Notes under the pieces: model-generated
Seen by the model: the letters and a program-made list of their open reading frames with translations, nothing else
Told to the model about the DNA's origin: nothing
Databases searched by the model: none
Made by a program: the position numbers and the translations under genes
In this document: piece by piece, positions 16,621-26,600 of the stretch
Position numbering within the stretch: position 1 is the stretch's first letter
Layout: every line of letters begins with the position of its first letter
From: Oceanococcus sp. HetDA_MAG_MS8
GTDB lineage: Bacteria; Pseudomonadota; Gammaproteobacteria; Nevskiales; Oceanococcaceae
Assembly (NCBI GenBank): GCA_019192445.1
Contig: JAHCMK010000004.1
Coordinates: forward strand, 1-64,000
Direction: 5' to 3'
DNA: 64,000 nt

Positions 16621-17802
16621 ATGAAAGACATCGTAATTCTGGCCGCGAAACGCACTGCTATTGGCAGCTTCGGCGGTAGCTTAGCCGGCATCAGTGCCGT
16701 AGAGCTTGGCAGCAAAGTCACGGCCGACGCCCTGGCCACCGCGGGAATCCCTGTGGATGCTGTTGATGAGGTCATTCTCGGCCAAGTACTGGCGGCTGGC
16801 GCAGGCCAAAACCCAGCGCGGCAGAGCGCTATTCATGCTGGCCTCCCTCAAGAAGTTCCAGCGCTCACCATTAATAAGGTCTGCGGCAGCGGACTCAAAG
16901 CGGTGCATTTGGCAGCCCAGGCTATTGCTTTAGGTGATGCCGATTGCGTTGTCGCCGGCGGCCAAGAAAACATGAGTAGCGCAGCGCATGTGTTACCCGG
17001 ATCACGCAACGGTCAACGCATGGGCCCCTGGACCATGCAAGACAGCATGATCACCGACGGCCTCTGGGATGCGTTTAATGATTTTCATATGGGCATCACG
17101 GCCGAGAACTTGGCCAGCAAGTACGAGATTTCTCGCGCGGAACAAGATGCTTTCGCCGCGCACTCCCAGCACAAGGCCGCAGCAGCAAGAGACGCTGGTC
17201 ACTTTGCCAGCCAAATCACGACAATCGACATTCCAAGGCGCAAACAAGAGCCTTTGGCTTTTGCGCAGGATGAGTTCATCCGGGGCGACGCTACAGCTGA
17301 GGGCTTAGGCGGCCTACGCCCTGCCTTCAAAAAAGATGGCAGCGTCACTGCGGGCAATGCCTCCGGGCTTAATGACGGCGCCGCTGTGGTGGTTGTCGCC
17401 AGTGCCGACTTTGCCCGCAATCATGGCCTCACGCCGCTGGCCCGCGTGGTGTCCTGGGCGAGCGCTGGTGTCGACCCCAAAATTATGGGAATCGGCCCGG
17501 TCCCAGCCACCCAGCGCTGCTTGAATAAGGCCAACTGGGACATTCACAGCCTAGATTTGATTGAGGCCAATGAAGCCTTTGCTGCCCAGGCCTTAGCCGT
17601 GGGACGTGAACTTCAGTGGGATGCGGACAAGGTCAACGTCCACGGCGGCGCCATTGCACTCGGCCACCCGATTGGCGCCTCCGGCTGTCGCATTTTGGTC
17701 ACGCTCACACATGCCCTGCAGCAACGCGGTGGCGGACGGGGTTTGGCCACTCTTTGTATTGGCGGCGGTCAAGGCGTCGCCCTGGCTTTAGAAACTCTAT
17801 AA
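16621..17802 (+). CDS. phaA: acetyl-CoA acetyltransferase (beta-ketothiolase)
   Basis: A 393-residue biosynthetic thiolase that condenses two acetyl-CoA to acetoacetyl-CoA, the first step of polyhydroxybutyrate synthesis. Catalytic residues are visible: C88 in [11 protein letters not shown] (acyl acceptor), H349 in GHPIGASG, and C379 in CIGGGQG. Length is normal for the family. An AAAGGAGGAG ribosome site precedes the ATG. phaB follows after 13 nt, so the two form a unit. A degradative role in ketone-body or butanoate use is also possible, but the placement between phasin and phaB argues for PHA synthesis. Confidence 0.95.
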   Translation: MKDIVILAAKRTAIGSFGGSLAGISAVELGSKVTADALATAGIPVDAVDEVILGQVLAAGAGQNPARQSAIHAGLPQEVPALTINKVCGSGLKAVHLAAQAIALGDADCVVAGGQENMSSAAHVLPGSRNGQRMGPWTMQDSMITDGLWDAFNDFHMGITAENLASKYEISRAEQDAFAAHSQHKAAAARDAGHFASQITTIDIPRRKQEPLAFAQDEFIRGDATAEGLGGLRPAFKKDGSVTAGNASGLNDGAAVVVVASADFARNHGLTPLARVVSWASAGVDPKIMGIGPVPATQRCLNKANWDIHSLDLIEANEAFAAQALAVGRELQWDADKVNVHGGAIALGHPIGASGCRILVTLTHALQQRGGGRGLATLCIGGGQGVALALETL

Positions 17803-17815
17803 GAAGGACAAACAC

Positions 17816-18571
17816 ATGCACATCAACCTCAAAGACCGCGTCGCACTAGTGACTGGCGGTAGCGGCGCCATCGGTCGCATTATTTGCGTTTACCTCGCCC
17901 GCGCAGGAGCCGGAGTGGTAGGTAACTGCTCCTCTTTGGACGCACCCTCTGCCGCCCAATTGCAACAAGATGCCAAGGCCAATGGCTGGGATATCGGCCT
18001 GTCCCCATTCAATGTGGGCGACTTCGACGAGACTCAAATCGCCATCCAGCGCATTGAAGAGGAGTATGGGCCCATCGAAATCCTAGTCAATGCCGCGGGA
18101 ATTACCCGGGACGCCCCCATCAAACGGATGGATTTGAACCAGTGGCAGGCGGTGATGAAGGTCAACCTCGATAGCTGCTTCAACACCTGCCGCCATATCG
18201 CACCCGGAATGGCCGAGCGTGGCTACGGAAGAATCATCAATATTTCCTCCATCAATGGGCAAAAAGGCCAATTTGGTCAGGTGAACTACTCGGCCGCCAA
18301 AGCGGGCATGCATGGGCTCACCATGGCCTTGGCTCAAGAAGTCGCGCGCAAAGGCGTCACCGTGAATACAGTATCGCCGGGCTATATCGACAGTCCTATG
18401 ATTCAAGCGGTGCCGGAAAAAATCCGCGAGGGCATTCAGGCTGGCATTCCCGCCGGTCGCTTTGGCCAGCCGCGCGATATTGCCGCCATGGTCACCTATC
18501 TAGCCTCTGAGCAAGCGTCCTTCCTCACCGGTAGTAACATCCCGGTCAATGGCGGGCAATTCATGCACTAG
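17816..18571 (+). CDS. phaB: acetoacetyl-CoA reductase
   Basis: A 251-residue short-chain dehydrogenase that reduces acetoacetyl-CoA to (R)-3-hydroxybutyryl-CoA, normally with NADPH. The cofactor loop is TGGSGAIG at 13-20. The active site is S145, Y158 and K162, with the SINGQKGQFGQ-NYSAAKAG stretch characteristic of PhaB rather than FabG. The final PVNGGQFMH also fits. The ATG is preceded by AAGAAGGA. It lies directly after phaA and before phaR. Confidence 0.95.
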   Translation: MHINLKDRVALVTGGSGAIGRIICVYLARAGAGVVGNCSSLDAPSAAQLQQDAKANGWDIGLSPFNVGDFDETQIAIQRIEEEYGPIEILVNAAGITRDAPIKRMDLNQWQAVMKVNLDSCFNTCRHIAPGMAERGYGRIINISSINGQKGQFGQVNYSAAKAGMHGLTMALAQEVARKGVTVNTVSPGYIDSPMIQAVPEKIREGIQAGIPAGRFGQPRDIAAMVTYLASEQASFLTGSNIPVNGGQFMH

Positions 18572-18878
18572 GCAGGCGCTAATTTCACCCCCAAGCACCT
18601 CAGCGGGCCACCGCCGAACACCCTCAACCGCAGCAACTGGGCATACCCAAAGCCCACTGTGTATCTGCGGGTGACTTCGGCGGGGACCCGCCTGAGGGCC
18701 ACGGGCACTATGCGCGCCCCAGAGACACTGACGATGCCACTGGCATGCCATCGTCCAAGGTTGTGCTCGGTCGAAAAGCCGCCCCTCATCGGCATCTTCC
18801 GATGCATGACCCTTCCCACTGCGGTGGCCATTGCCGCACTTACCCCCGCAGTAGCGCCGGGCAAGCTAGGATTCCCCC
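18572..18878. other. 307-bp gap between phaB and phaR
   Basis: No supported gene. Two small hairpins (ATGCC/GGCAT near 18733 and CATCGG/CCGATG near 18788) are visible, with no clear T-run. The region probably holds the phaR promoter; I cannot place -35/-10 boxes with confidence. Confidence 0.4.
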
Positions 18879-19355
18879 ATGACTGAACCCCGCATCATCC
18901 GTAAATACCCCAATCGACGCTTATACGACACCACAACGGCGCAATTTATAAATACCGACGCCCTGCGCGATATGGTGATTGCGGGTGATAGCTTTCGGGT
19001 CTTGGACAGCAAAACCAAAAAGGACCTCACCCGGCAAACCCTTCTTCAAGTGGTGACTGAAGCCGAGGAAAAAGGCGAGCCCCTGCTCTCCGAGGAGGTT
19101 CTCAGGCACATGATCCGGTTCTACGGCTCGGTGATGCAGTCAGCCTTCAGACCTTACCTAGAGCGCTCAATAACCCAGTTCTTAGGCCATCAAGAACAAT
19201 GGCAACAGCAGCTGGAAAATCTGTTTCAAGAGGGCCCTCTGGGCGCACTGCAGGATGTCGCCAAAGTCCAGGGCGAAGTGATGAAGCAATGGACCCAGAT
19301 GTGGTCGCAGCCGACCCACTCTCCTGACACACCCACAGAGCCCGACGAGCGCTAA
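18879..19355 (+). CDS. phaR: PHA synthesis repressor PhaR
   Basis: A 158-residue regulator with the diagnostic N-terminal PHA-accumulation DNA-binding domain (RIIRKYPNRRLYDTTT at about 5-20) followed by the PHB-binding domain and a glutamine-rich C-terminal tail (EQWQQQLENLF). PhaR proteins bind both DNA and nascent PHA granules: when polymer appears, PhaR leaves the promoters of phasin and its own gene. It is placed at the end of the PHA locus on the same strand as phaA-phaB. A long palindrome starts 14 bp after its stop and may end its transcript. Confidence 0.93.
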   Translation: MTEPRIIRKYPNRRLYDTTTAQFINTDALRDMVIAGDSFRVLDSKTKKDLTRQTLLQVVTEAEEKGEPLLSEEVLRHMIRFYGSVMQSAFRPYLERSITQFLGHQEQWQQQLENLFQEGPLGALQDVAKVQGEVMKQWTQMWSQPTHSPDTPTEPDER

Positions 19356-19368
19356 GCTTTAGGGAAGT

Positions 19369-19503
19369 ACTGATTTAATGCCTGCACTTGCAATCTGAGT
19401 TGTCGGCGGTGCTCGAAATCCTCATGTACACCCACATACACTGCGGTTTTTGCGCTCCGGCGACAACCCACCTTGCTGCGCTCGACGATTCAATCAGTGA
19501 TGA
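19369..19503. repeat. long imperfect palindrome (arms about 65 bp)
   Basis: The two halves are inverted copies. ACTGATTTAAT at 19369-19379 answers ATTCAATCAGT near 19488-19498. GTTGTCGGCGG at 19399-19409 answers CCGGCGACAAC at 19457-19467. Between these, GCTCGAAATCCTCATGTACA answers a degenerate inverted copy ending GCGGTTTTTGCGC. It could fold as a long hairpin or cruciform, and it abuts the left end of the IS. It has the look of a dispersed intergenic repeat; no second copy was noticed in this window. Confidence 0.65.
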
Positions 19504-19587
19504 AATGGACTCCCCCGGTAATTTACTCGGCATCACAAGTGCCACGCTGAATGTTCTAACCATCAGCCTTTACCGAAGGAGCCCAAC

Positions 19588-20628
19588 ATGGATGCTACGA
19601 CTGTCGCCATTGATCTGGCAAAAGACGTTTTTGAGATTGCCCTTGCGGATGCGAATCACAGGATCATTAAACGGCTGCGGTTGAGTCGGGGTGATTTTGC
19701 GTTGTTGCCACACTCTCTGTCTCCCGCCACCGTCGTCATGGAAGCCTGTGCGACCAGTCATTACTGGGCGCGTCTTTTTCGGGAAGCCGGGCATTCGGTG
19801 CGCTTGCTGCCGGCGCATTACGTGCGGCCCTACCGAAAACGTAACAAGACAGACCGGGCCGATGCTGCGGCCTTGGTTCAGGCGGCGCGAGATCCCGACA
19901 TTCTGCCGGTGGCCATTAAGACTGAGTACCAGCAGAGCATCATGGCCCTGCATCGCATCCGCTCGGCATGGGTCGCAACACGGACCGCTCGCATCAATCT
20001 CGTGCGGGGGCTACTGCGCGAGTTCGGCATCCTTCTTCCCTCGGGGGCAGCGAATGTCATCCCAGGGGCGTTGGTGGCTTTGAGCGACCGAGCCTTGCCT
20101 TTGTCCTTCGTTGAAGGGCTGCTTCCAGCCATCGACGAGATACGAGAATTGGACGCCAGAATTGATGCCCTCGATAAGCAGCTTGCTGCGCTGGCCCGGC
20201 AGAGCAAGGACGCGACGAGGCTGCAAAGCATTCCCGGCATTGGCGTGATGACGGCCACCGCTTTGGCCGCGTCGGTGGGCGATGCCCAGCAATTCCGCTC
20301 GGGGCGCCACATGGCGAGCTGGCTGGGGCTGACGCCCCGCGAGTCGTCCAGCGGGAGCAAACGCCACCTGGGCAGCATCTCCAAACGGGGCGACGTGTAT
20401 CTGCGAAAGCTGCTGATTCATGGCGCCCGATCCGCTCTACTGCAAGCCAAGCGGGTGGCGAAGCGAGAACCTGGCGAGTTGACCAAGCTCCAAGCGTGGG
20501 TTCTGGCGCTCGAACAACGCGTGGGCCACAACAAAGCTGCTGTGGCCCTGGCCAACAAAATCGCCCGCATCGCCTGGGCCATCTGGCGACATGACCGACC
20601 TTTTAACGGCAGCTTTGCTGCCGCCTAA
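19588..20628 (+). CDS. IS110-family transposase (DEDD recombinase)
   Basis: A 346-residue recombinase. The N-terminal RuvC-like domain holds D9 (VAIDLAK), E52 (VMEAC), D89 and D92 (KTDRADAAAL), the DEDD set. The C-terminal Tnp_20 (IS116/IS110/IS902) domain includes SIPGIGVMTATAL and the serine cluster S253-S255 in TPRESSSGSK, which holds the second catalytic nucleophile. An AAGGAG ribosome site precedes the ATG. It is full length with no frameshift, so the element may be active. Members act with an RNA transcribed from the element's noncoding end; here that would be the segment after the gene. Confidence 0.93.
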   Translation: MDATTVAIDLAKDVFEIALADANHRIIKRLRLSRGDFALLPHSLSPATVVMEACATSHYWARLFREAGHSVRLLPAHYVRPYRKRNKTDRADAAALVQAARDPDILPVAIKTEYQQSIMALHRIRSAWVATRTARINLVRGLLREFGILLPSGAANVIPGALVALSDRALPLSFVEGLLPAIDEIRELDARIDALDKQLAALARQSKDATRLQSIPGIGVMTATALAASVGDAQQFRSGRHMASWLGLTPRESSSGSKRHLGSISKRGDVYLRKLLIHGARSALLQAKRVAKREPGELTKLQAWVLALEQRVGHNKAAVALANKIARIAWAIWRHDRPFNGSFAAA

Positions 20629-20853
20629 CTGACCCCACTTCACTGGTTGCGCCGAGAGAAGAATAGTCACGACAATCAGGACCCTCCTGCAGGGGACAAA
20701 GCCGATAACAAATCCGTGCTCTCAAGCACGATGCAGCGTGTGGCTTCCCCTGTGCGGATTGCATGATGGCCAGATGCCAAAGGCATCAACAAAACAGGCC
20801 GGATATACGTCTGCAACCCCCGTTTAGTCACGACTTCAACTCAAGGCCTTGCT
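20629..20853 (+). ncRNA. candidate bridge/seek RNA region of the IS
   Basis: 225 nt of noncoding IS sequence between the transposase stop and the right inverted repeat. It is rich in pairing: CGTGCT-CTCA-AGCACG at 20715-20730, GATGCC-AAA-GGCATC at 20773-20787, AATCCG/CGGATT at 20711-20716 and 20755-20760, and CCCTCCTGCAGGG near 20682. The 10-mer TAGTCACGAC occurs twice, at 20664-20673 and 20825-20834. IS1111-group elements are reported to encode their target-choosing RNA in this position; RNA ends are not determined. Confidence 0.5.
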
Positions 20854-20898
20854 GGGGGAGTCCATATACGCTTCCTTAGCGCCTGAATGTCGTCGCTG

Positions 20899-20919
20899 CG
20901 ACCATTGTCGGATGGTCAG
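20899..20919 (+). promoter_or_regulatory. dyad upstream of acs
   Basis: GACCAT (20900-20905), six bases, then ATGGTC (20912-20917), about 70 bp before the acs ATG and 34 bp from the IS repeat. It shares CGACC-nn-TGTCG with the minus-strand actP site at 7099-7119. Candidate CrbR binding site by inference. Confidence 0.4.
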
Positions 20920-20988
20920 ACGCGCCAAGCAGTGGCTACAGTGACTGCGACCCTGTAGGGCACCACAATTTCGGAGTTGAGACATCTC

Positions 20989-22941
20989 ATGAGCGAATAT
21001 CCCACGCACCCCGTGCCGGAAGGCCTCGCGCAATCTGCCTGGATCAATCAAGACGAATACAACAGGCTGTACCAACAGTCTGTGGACGACCCCGAAAGTT
21101 TTTGGGCAGAACAGGGCCAGCGCCTGGACTGGATAAAGCCCTACACTCAGGTCAAAAACACCAGCTACGCTCCCGGCAATGTCTCCATTAAGTGGTACGA
21201 AGATGGCCAACTGAACGTCAGCGCCAACTGTATAGATCGCCACTTACCCGAGCGCGCGCAGCAAACCGCCATCATTTGGGAAGGCGATGACCCCGGAGAA
21301 GATCAAAACATCAGCTACGCCGAGTTGCACACTCAGGTCTGCAAATTGGCGAACGGGCTGAAGAGCTTAGGCGTTAACAAAGGGGACGTCGTCACCCTCT
21401 ACATGCCCATGATTCCCGAGGCGGCTTACGCCATGTTGGCCTGTGCCCGCATTGGCGCGGTGCATTCCATTGTGTTCGGCGGTTTTTCACCGGATGCTCT
21501 GGCCAACCGCATTGAGGGCGGCCAGGCCAAGATAGTCATTACCGCCGACGAAGGTCTACGCGGTGGCAAGTCTGTGCCGTTGAAAGCCAATGTGGACAAA
21601 GCTCTAGACTTACCGGGTACAGACTCGGTACAGCATGTTCTAGTCGTCGAGCGCACTGGAGCCGACGTGGGTTACAGCAGCCCAAGGGACGTGCGTTATA
21701 GCGCCCTCGTCGCCGAACAATCCAGCGATTGCGCTCCCGAGCCCATGAACGCTGAAGACCCACTGTTCATCCTGTACACCTCCGGCTCTACCGGCAAACC
21801 CAAAGGCGTGCTGCACACCACTGGCGGCTATTTGGTGTACGCCTCCATGACCCACCAGTACATCTTCGATTACCACGATGGCGATGTGTACTGGTGCACG
21901 GCCGATGTGGGCTGGATTACCGGACACAGTTACATCGTCTACGGCCCATTGGCCAACGGCGCCACCACCTTGATGTTCGAGGGCGTTCCCAGCTATCCCG
22001 ATAACAGTCGGTTTTGGCAGGTGGTCGACAAACACCAAGTCAGCATTTTTTACACAGCACCTACCGCCATTCGGGCCTTGATGCGCGACGGCGATGATTT
22101 GGTGAAGCAAACCAGCCGGTCCAGCCTACGCTTGCTGGGCAGTGTAGGAGAGCCAATTAACCCCGAAGCTTGGGAGTGGTACTACCGCGTTGTTGGAGAA
22201 TCCCGCTGCCCCATCGTCGACACTTGGTGGCAAACCGAGACCGGCGGAATCCTCATTACTCCCCTCCCCGGCGCGACCCCGCTTAAACCGGGGTCGGCAA
22301 CCCGACCATTTTTTGGTGTGCGTCCAGCTCTTGTCGATGACAAGGGCAATATCCTGGAAGGTGCCACCAGCGGCAATCTGGTGCTGCTGGACTCTTGGCC
22401 CGGTCAGATGCGGACCGTGTACGGCGACCACGAACGCTTCGAACAAACCTACTTCAGCACCTACCCCAATATGTATTTCACGGGGGATGGCGCGCGGTGT
22501 GACGAAGATGGCTATTATTGGATTACCGGACGTGTGGATGATGTGCTCAACGTCTCCGGCCACCGCCTAGGAACCGCCGAAATTGAGTCTGCCCTGGTCG
22601 CCCACGACAAAGTCGCGGAGGCGGCCGTGGTGGGCTTCCCCCACGATATTAAGGGTCAGGGAATCTACGTTTATGTCACGCTGAACGCAGGTGAGACCAC
22701 CAGCGAAGAGTTGCGCAAAGAGCTGCGCAATTGGGTACGCAGCGAAATCGGCCCCATCGCCTCACCGGATGTGATTCAGTGGGCCCCAGGCCTACCCAAA
22801 ACCCGCTCCGGGAAAATTATGCGGCGAATCTTGCGCAAAATTGCAGAGAACGAATACGCGGCCCTAGGCGACACCTCCACACTGGCGGACCCCAGCGTGG
22901 TAGACAACCTCATCGCCGAACACAAAGCGTTGGTGGCCTGA
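20989..22941 (+). CDS. acs: acetyl-CoA synthetase
   Basis: A 650-residue AMP-forming acetate:CoA ligase that converts acetate, ATP and CoA to acetyl-CoA through acetyl-AMP. Visible are the P-loop-like [12 protein letters not shown], the TWWQTETGG acetate/AMP motif, [18 protein letters not shown], and the C-terminal [11 protein letters not shown] with K609, the lysine that is acetylated to switch the enzyme off in Salmonella. The ATG at 20989 follows GGAG at 20973; an upstream TTG is less likely. crbR starts 2 nt after the stop. Only about 120 bp separate the gene from the IS, so its control region is short or altered. Confidence 0.97.
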   Translation: MSEYPTHPVPEGLAQSAWINQDEYNRLYQQSVDDPESFWAEQGQRLDWIKPYTQVKNTSYAPGNVSIKWYEDGQLNVSANCIDRHLPERAQQTAIIWEGDDPGEDQNISYAELHTQVCKLANGLKSLGVNKGDVVTLYMPMIPEAAYAMLACARIGAVHSIVFGGFSPDALANRIEGGQAKIVITADEGLRGGKSVPLKANVDKALDLPGTDSVQHVLVVERTGADVGYSSPRDVRYSALVAEQSSDCAPEPMNAEDPLFILYTSGSTGKPKGVLHTTGGYLVYASMTHQYIFDYHDGDVYWCTADVGWITGHSYIVYGPLANGATTLMFEGVPSYPDNSRFWQVVDKHQVSIFYTAPTAIRALMRDGDDLVKQTSRSSLRLLGSVGEPINPEAWEWYYRVVGESRCPIVDTWWQTETGGILITPLPGATPLKPGSATRPFFGVRPALVDDKGNILEGATSGNLVLLDSWPGQMRTVYGDHERFEQTYFSTYPNMYFTGDGARCDEDGYYWITGRVDDVLNVSGHRLGTAEIESALVAHDKVAEAAVVGFPHDIKGQGIYVYVTLNAGETTSEELRKELRNWVRSEIGPIASPDVIQWAPGLPKTRSGKIMRRILRKIAENEYAALGDTSTLADPSVVDNLIAEHKALVA

Positions 22942-22943
22942 CA

Positions 22944-23612
22944 ATGCCGGCATCTATCCTGATTGCCGACGACCATCCGCTGTTTCGCGCAGCTCTCAAG
23001 CAAGCCGTGCTCAGCACCCTGGCCAATGCCGAGGTGTATGAGGCGGCGAGCATGGCGGAACTGGAACAAATCGTGGATGAAGAGCCGCAGGCGGATCTCG
23101 CTTTACTGGACCTGCACATGCCGGGGGCGCGGGGTTTTTCTTCGCTGGCTTGGCTGCGCAGTCAACACCCGCAAATCCCAGTGATTGTGATATCAGCCAT
23201 GGACGACCCCACCACCATGCGTCGTGCCGCGGACTTCGACGCTTCGGGGTTTTTGTCCAAGTCCACACCCTTAGAGGACATTCGTGAAGCTATCGAGCGC
23301 GTGCTCGCGGGGCAGACTGTTTTCCCCGATGATATTCACGAAGTAGAAGACACAGATGATGCAGATACCGCGGCCAAGCTGGCCACGCTGACGCCGCAAC
23401 AGTTCCGGGTCTTTATGCGTCTGGCCGATGGCGCTCTGAACAAGCAAATTGCTTACGAGCTACAAGTCTCTGAGGCGACCATTAAAGCTCATATGACCGC
23501 CATTTTGCGCAAGCTGGGGCTGTATAGCCGCACCCAAGCCGCTGTGTTAGCCCATCAACTTCAAGCCGACGGTAGCCAGCCACCAGCTCTGCAGGACTCA
23601 GAGCAGGCCTGA
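22944..23612 (+). CDS. crbR: LuxR-family response regulator CrbR
   Basis: A 222-residue two-domain regulator. The receiver has D56 (LALLDLHMP), the acid pair D9/D10 and K106. The C-terminal LuxR-type helix-turn-helix is at about 150-210 (LTPQQFRVFMRLADGALNKQIA, ATIKAHMTAILRKLG). Orthologues (CrbR/ErdR/ActR) switch on acs for acetate use in Vibrio and Pseudomonas. It is 2 nt downstream of acs on the same strand, and its last 15 nt overlap the convergent end of crbS, its probable kinase. Confidence 0.88.
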   Translation: MPASILIADDHPLFRAALKQAVLSTLANAEVYEAASMAELEQIVDEEPQADLALLDLHMPGARGFSSLAWLRSQHPQIPVIVISAMDDPTTMRRAADFDASGFLSKSTPLEDIREAIERVLAGQTVFPDDIHEVEDTDDADTAAKLATLTPQQFRVFMRLADGALNKQIAYELQVSEATIKAHMTAILRKLGLYSRTQAAVLAHQLQADGSQPPALQDSEQA

Positions 23613-26600
23613 CATCAAAGCACGCAACGCGGCGGGGCGTACTGGTTTATGCAGCACACGCATATGCGCCCGCCGCGCCGCCTCTGCTGATTCCGAGGAC
23701 ACATCCGCGGTAATGAGGATGGCTGGCACTGGTGCATGCAACTGTGCCCGCACCGACTCGACCACCTCAACACCGGTACGACCTTGGCCGAGTTGATAAT
23801 CTGCAAGCAGGATCTGCGGCTGATAGCGCTCCAAAGTCGCTGTCGCGGCCTCTGGTGTATCGGCCGTCTCTACAGAGCAGCCCCATGTTTCCAATAAGGC
23901 GCGCATCCCTGCCAGCACCCCGGCATCGTCGTCTATACACAGCGCACGCACACCGCGCAGTCTTTCCGCACCACGGCTGACACGGCCACTGCGGGCTTGC
24001 TCTACTGGACGTCGCGCAGTGGTGCGCTCGGCCAGCAGGCGGAAACAAGACCCCCGACCCGGCACAGACTCCACCTCAATACGATGGTTCAGCATTTTGG
24101 CCATTCTCAGACAGATCGCCAGACCCAGGCCGAAGCCCTTACCCATATCGCCGCGCACTGACTGTAAGCGCGAAAACTCCTCGAAGATGCGCTGCTGATG
24201 CTCCGGAGCGATGCCGGGCCCGGTATCCCAAACCTCAATCGCCAGTTCAGTCCCGCGCCGCCGCACACCCATCAGAACCTTGCCCTGCTCGGTGTAGCGA
24301 ATGGCATTGGAAAGAAGGTTTTGCAGGATTCGCCGCAATAGCTGTGGATCACTCACCACAACACCTCGACTTTGACGCACACGAAGCTGCAAACCACGCT
24401 CAGCAGCAATCACCCCAAATTCGCGCTCCAGTGGGAGCAAAACATCTTCCAAAGAAACTGGTCTAGGCTTGACCTCCCAAACTCCCGCGTCCAGGCGCGA
24501 AATATCGAGCAAGTCGGTGAGCAGCCCTTCCATGGAATGCAAAGCTTGCTCGGCATTCCCCAGAAGTTCTTCTCGCGCAGGCCCCTCGCCAGTGTGCTGC
24601 TGGGCACTGGCAACAAAAAGCTTGGCGGCATTCAGAGGCTGCATCAGATCATGGCCTGCGGCTGCGAGGAAGCGCGTTTTGGACCGGTTCGCTGTTTCCG
24701 CTTCCGCCCGTGCCAAGGTGAGCTGAGTGTTGGCATCCTCCAAAGCTGCGGTACGCATCGCAACGCGTTGCTCCAAATTGACATTGGTCCGCTCCAGCTC
24801 CTCCTGCACATGCTTGTAATCGGTCACGTCACTGAAGGTGGACACGAAGCCGCCCCCAGGCATGGGCTCGCCCCGCACCTCTAAGACCCGCCCATCCGGC
24901 ATCCGGCGCTCATGGCGGTAACGGTGGCGCTGGCGGAGGTGTTCTAAGCGTCTTTGTACCTGATCTTCAGCGTCACCATCTCCCAGCAAACCCCGCTGGG
25001 CGTTGTAGCGCAGGATATCTTCGATAGGCGCACCCTCGGCCAACAACTCCGCAGGAAAGTTGAAAAGGCCCTCATAGGCACGGTTCCAGGCCACCAATCG
25101 CTGCTCGGCATCAATCACGCTGACAGCCTGGCTGAGATTATCCAAAGTGGCCTGCAGCAAATCTCGGTTAAAGCGGGCCGCTCCCGAGGCCTGGTCAATG
25201 GCGCGTGCCACCTCACGCACAGCGTCCGCCGAGCCGGACTCCAACGCATCCAGCAAACTACGCGCACTCGATGAGCCCATAACAGCGGCAAGACGACGTT
25301 CAACAAAGTTGAGCAGCTCCGGCGGCGCCCGCCCGCTACGACTTTGGATATCTGGGTGGTGACGCGCAAACTCGGCGAGCAAACTCCGCGCCCGATCCGC
25401 CCCATAGAACCGCTCGATCAACACCTTCAGGTCGGTGTAGCGTAAATCGCCACGCCCACTGGCGTCCTGAGAACGCACAAAGCGATGGCTATTGAGTTGC
25501 TCGCGCAGCGAAGTCCGGCTCCAGCGCGACACCCAGTAACTCAGCAGAATATGGCTACCCAGACTCCACACGCTGCCGTGCACAAGAGGGTCTAGTCCAA
25601 CCAGGCCGAACAAGGCATGCGGCGCCAGCCAAATAATGCCCGCAGGACCGTCCTGAATCCATGCGGCATCGGGTAGAAAACCGGGAATCAGTAAGGTGTA
25701 TGCCCACAATGCTGTGCCCACCATCAGGCCAGCCATCACCCCAAGGTGATTACCCCCTCGCCAGTACAGGGCCCCTAGCAAGGCCGGCGCTAACTGCGCC
25801 ACACCCACAAAGGCGATTTCGCCCGTCGCCGCCAAGGGCGACTTCACCGCCATGGCCCGATAGAACAAGTAGCTGGCCAGTAACAAGGCCGCAATGGCAA
25901 AACGTCGCACCTGACGCAGCAAGGCCCCCAAATCACCATCCGCTGGCCAACGGCCACTGCGCAACAGGCGCGGCATCACCCATTCGTTGCTGATCATGAT
26001 GGCCAAAGCAATACAGGCCAGAATGACCATGGCCGACGCCGCTGAGAAGCCGCCAATAAAGGCCAAGCTCGCCAGCAGCTCTTGACCTTGGGCAATGGGC
26101 AGCGCCAGCAGATAACTATCGCTGTCTACCGTCGCTCCCAGAGTGGCCTGCCCCACGGCTGCCAAGGGTAAGACCAGGACACTCACCAGCAGTAAATAAA
26201 GTGGCAGTAGCCAACGGGCGGTGCTTAAATCTTCAGGCCCGCCGCTTTCCACCGCCAGCAAGTGGAACTGACGGGGCAGACACAACACCGCCATTGCCGC
26301 CAGAACTGTGAGCACCACGAACCGAATGCCGTCGATGGGCGGGGCGGCCTCGAGATTGTGAACCACCAGATCTAAAGTCGAGCCGGAGTATTGCCAGAGC
26401 AAAACGGCGCCGACGAGCAAGAAAGCGGCAAGCTTCACCACAGACTCAAAGGCCACTGCCAGTACCAAGCCGTATTGCTTTTCACTGGCCGCTACATGGC
26501 GGGTACCAAATAACACTGCAAAAAAGCCCAAAGCTGCAGCGGTTAATAAGGCGACGTCAGCCCCAGTGTGCTGCAAACTCGGCGCCAAAGTTTCCAGGCT

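Larger units (their letters stand above)
19500..20870 (+). mobile_element. IS110-family (IS1111-group) insertion sequence
   Basis: A single transposase gene of the IS110 family lies between perfect 12-bp inverted repeats: ATGGACTCCCCC at 19505-19516 and GGGGGAGTCCAT at 20854-20865. Sub-terminal short inverted repeats and a long noncoding segment after the transposase are traits of the IS1111 group, so true ends lie a few bases outside the repeats and are given approximately. No target duplication is apparent, as expected for this family. It lies between phaR and acs. The element looks intact. Confidence 0.85.

Noticed and set aside
18568-18864. 98-codon minus-strand frame in the phaB-phaR gap
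   Set aside because: No ribosome site, Arg/Ala/Gly-rich shadow composition, overlaps the phaB stop.
20932-20947. Possible sigma-54 promoter (TGGC ... TGC) before acs
   Set aside because: The GG-to-GC spacing is one base too long and the rest of the consensus is poor.
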